Positions 12,946 to 13,871 of a stretch of 13,871 nt of DNA are shown here, piece by piece; the first letter of the stretch is position 1, and every line of letters starts with the position of its first letter. The notes below the pieces were generated by a model. That model searched no databases and was not told the origin of the DNA. It saw only the letters and a program-made list of their open reading frames with translations. This DNA comes from an uncultured Alphaproteobacteria bacterium. GTDB lineage: Bacteria > Pseudomonadota > Alphaproteobacteria > Rs-D84. The position numbers and the translations under genes were made by a program. The stretch spans positions 1 to 13,871 of the forward strand of contig CANQCM010000014.1 in NCBI GenBank assembly GCA_947589625.1, given 5' to 3'.

Positions 12946-13871
12946 TTAAAATTCATATTTGAATTTTAACATTCCAGTATGAGATACATAATGATTGCGG
13001 ACATCAATATTGTATCCCAATGACATACCCAGACCGTAATAAGTTACGCCCAGATTAACGCCAGCTTCCATTCCTGCGCGCGACAAGCGACCCAAGCCAA
13101 CTTGTTCTGCGGCGGCACCGTACCATGCAACATCGCTGTGCATATCATCTGAGACTATGTCATATGTTGCAGCGATATTAACATCTGGTGTGAATTTCCA
13201 CCCGTTCATGTCAAATACTGTTTGTGCATAGCGCAATCCCAAAACGCCAGTTACAAAATCATAACTGTCCATTTTGACTTTCATTGCGCCATTGTCCCAA
13301 TCGTCACCATTGATGTGCAAATAGCGAACACCAACAGTTGGGGTCAGACCATACGCCAGATCATAACCACCCATCAAGGACATACCCAATGCGTCAACAT
13401 CGTGTTTTCCGCCCAGTTCCAATCCCAGCATATCAATAGATTCGTCTAATTCACTCATGCTGTAAGACACAGTGCCATTTACGAACCAATCTGCTGGTTT
13501 GTATTGAGCATACGCCATCAATGTGTGTGAATCAATATCTATATCGCGATTTGATTCCCACATGCTGCCTTGGTTATACGCATAGCCTAAACCAACGCGC
13601 ACCGCATTATCAACTGCGAAATCTGCACCTGCAGCAATGCTGGCATCACGGCCTTTGAACCCACCATTATATTTTGACCAGTTCAACGAACCATCAGCCC
13701 AAACATTAGCAGGTGTGTTTTGATCAATGCGTGTATCCATGCGGTTTTGCGCCAAGTTCAATGCTTGATGTTGCAATTGAGTTGTCAACGCATGCACAAT
13801 TGGCGATTGATGAGATTTTGCACCAGACACTTCGCGGTCAATGTATGCAGACGCCGCAGAATAATCGGCTT
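12946..13871 (-). CDS. Autotransporter C-terminal beta-barrel (5'-truncated by window edge)
   Basis: 307 residues are visible and the frame stays open to the window edge, so the true start and the passenger domain are outside. A GTG at 13830 could be read as a start but is only an internal Val. The visible part begins with a probable alpha-helical linker (about 20-45, THALTTQ-like stretch ending QNRMDTR) that would thread the pore, then NVWADGSLNWSKYNGGFKGRDAS, the typical opening of a type V autotransporter domain. Paired strands follow (AVRVGLGYAYNQGSMW, HTLMAYAQYKPADWFVNGTVSYSMS, PTVGVRYLHINGD), ending in a terminal Phe (MLKFKYEF). The passenger function cannot be known from here. A strong terminator follows. 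Confidence 0.9.
   Translation of the reverse strand, partial: ADYSAASAYIDREVSGAKSHQSPIVHALTTQLQHQALNLAQNRMDTRIDQNTPANVWADGSLNWSKYNGGFKGRDASIAAGADFAVDNAVRVGLGYAYNQGSMWESNRDIDIDSHTLMAYAQYKPADWFVNGTVSYSMSELDESIDMLGLELGGKHDVDALGMSLMGGYDLAYGLTPTVGVRYLHINGDDWDNGAMKVKMDSYDFVTGVLGLRYAQTVFDMNGWKFTPDVNIAATYDIVSDDMHSDVAWYGAAAEQVGLGRLSRAGMEAGVNLGVTYYGLGMSLGYNIDVRNHYVSHTGMLKFKYEF

Noticed and set aside
12921..12951. ACAAGGATAGAATATG on the + strand, a good-looking ribosome binding site and ATG
   Set aside because: The frame is only Met-Thr-Asn then TAA, and it runs into the autotransporter 3' end. It could be a relic but nothing supports a gene.
13828..13830. GTG as start of the autotransporter gene
   Set aside because: The frame is open through the window edge and residues before it continue naturally; this is the C-terminal part of a longer protein.
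1..13871. CRISPR array, insertion sequence, tRNA or rRNA
   Set aside because: I saw no regularly spaced repeats, transposase motifs, terminal inverted repeats or tRNA-like cloverleaf in either strand.

Overview
The window looks like chromosomal DNA from a Gram-negative, moderately AT-rich alphaproteobacterium using the standard bacterial code: TGA is a stop and Trp is TGG. Evidence for Gram-negative is three outer-membrane beta-barrels (two with signal peptides, one an autotransporter C-terminus) and a class A PBP. Evidence for Alphaproteobacteria is the RNase III wording (ERLEFIGDRVLGL), the lepB-rnc pair and an alphaproteobacterial-type FabI. A host-associated lineage is my inference, drawn from the surface-protein load and a homopolymer-controlled glycosyltransferase gene.

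Layout. 1-1200 (+): two unrecognised membrane proteins. One is a single-pass protein whose periplasmic half carries five glycines about 20 residues apart, as in a beta-solenoid; the other is a 78-residue membrane protein with a Lys-rich tail. 1197-3109 (-): lepB, rnc and secG, covering signal peptide removal, RNA processing and a Sec translocon subunit. 3186-4712 (+): comM/yifB, divergent from lepB with interlocked promoters. 4716-5160 (-): a small unknown gene preceded by a structured RNA with its own promoter and an intrinsic terminator just before the gene's ribosome binding site. 5173-9222 (-): a class A penicillin-binding protein, a GT61 glycosyltransferase with a C9 tract near its start, and an outer-membrane barrel. 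9272-9901 (+): a second small barrel, convergent with ligA. 9902-12824 (-): ligA and fabI, each with its own promoter. 12946-13871 (-): the C-terminal barrel of an autotransporter that continues past the window edge.

Several genes concern the envelope: Sec export and processing (SecG, LepB), murein synthesis (PBP), surface glycan (GT61), barrels inserted by BAM, and lipid synthesis (FabI).

Promoters of sigma-70 type can be read by eye in front of most genes. In four cases (comM, ligA and both non-autotransporter barrels) the -10 box lies only 5-7 nt before the ATG and no Shine-Dalgarno is present, which points to leaderless mRNAs. The strongest leads are the C9 tract in the GT61 gene, where loss or gain of one base gives an early stop, and the switch-like RNA at about 4957-5124.
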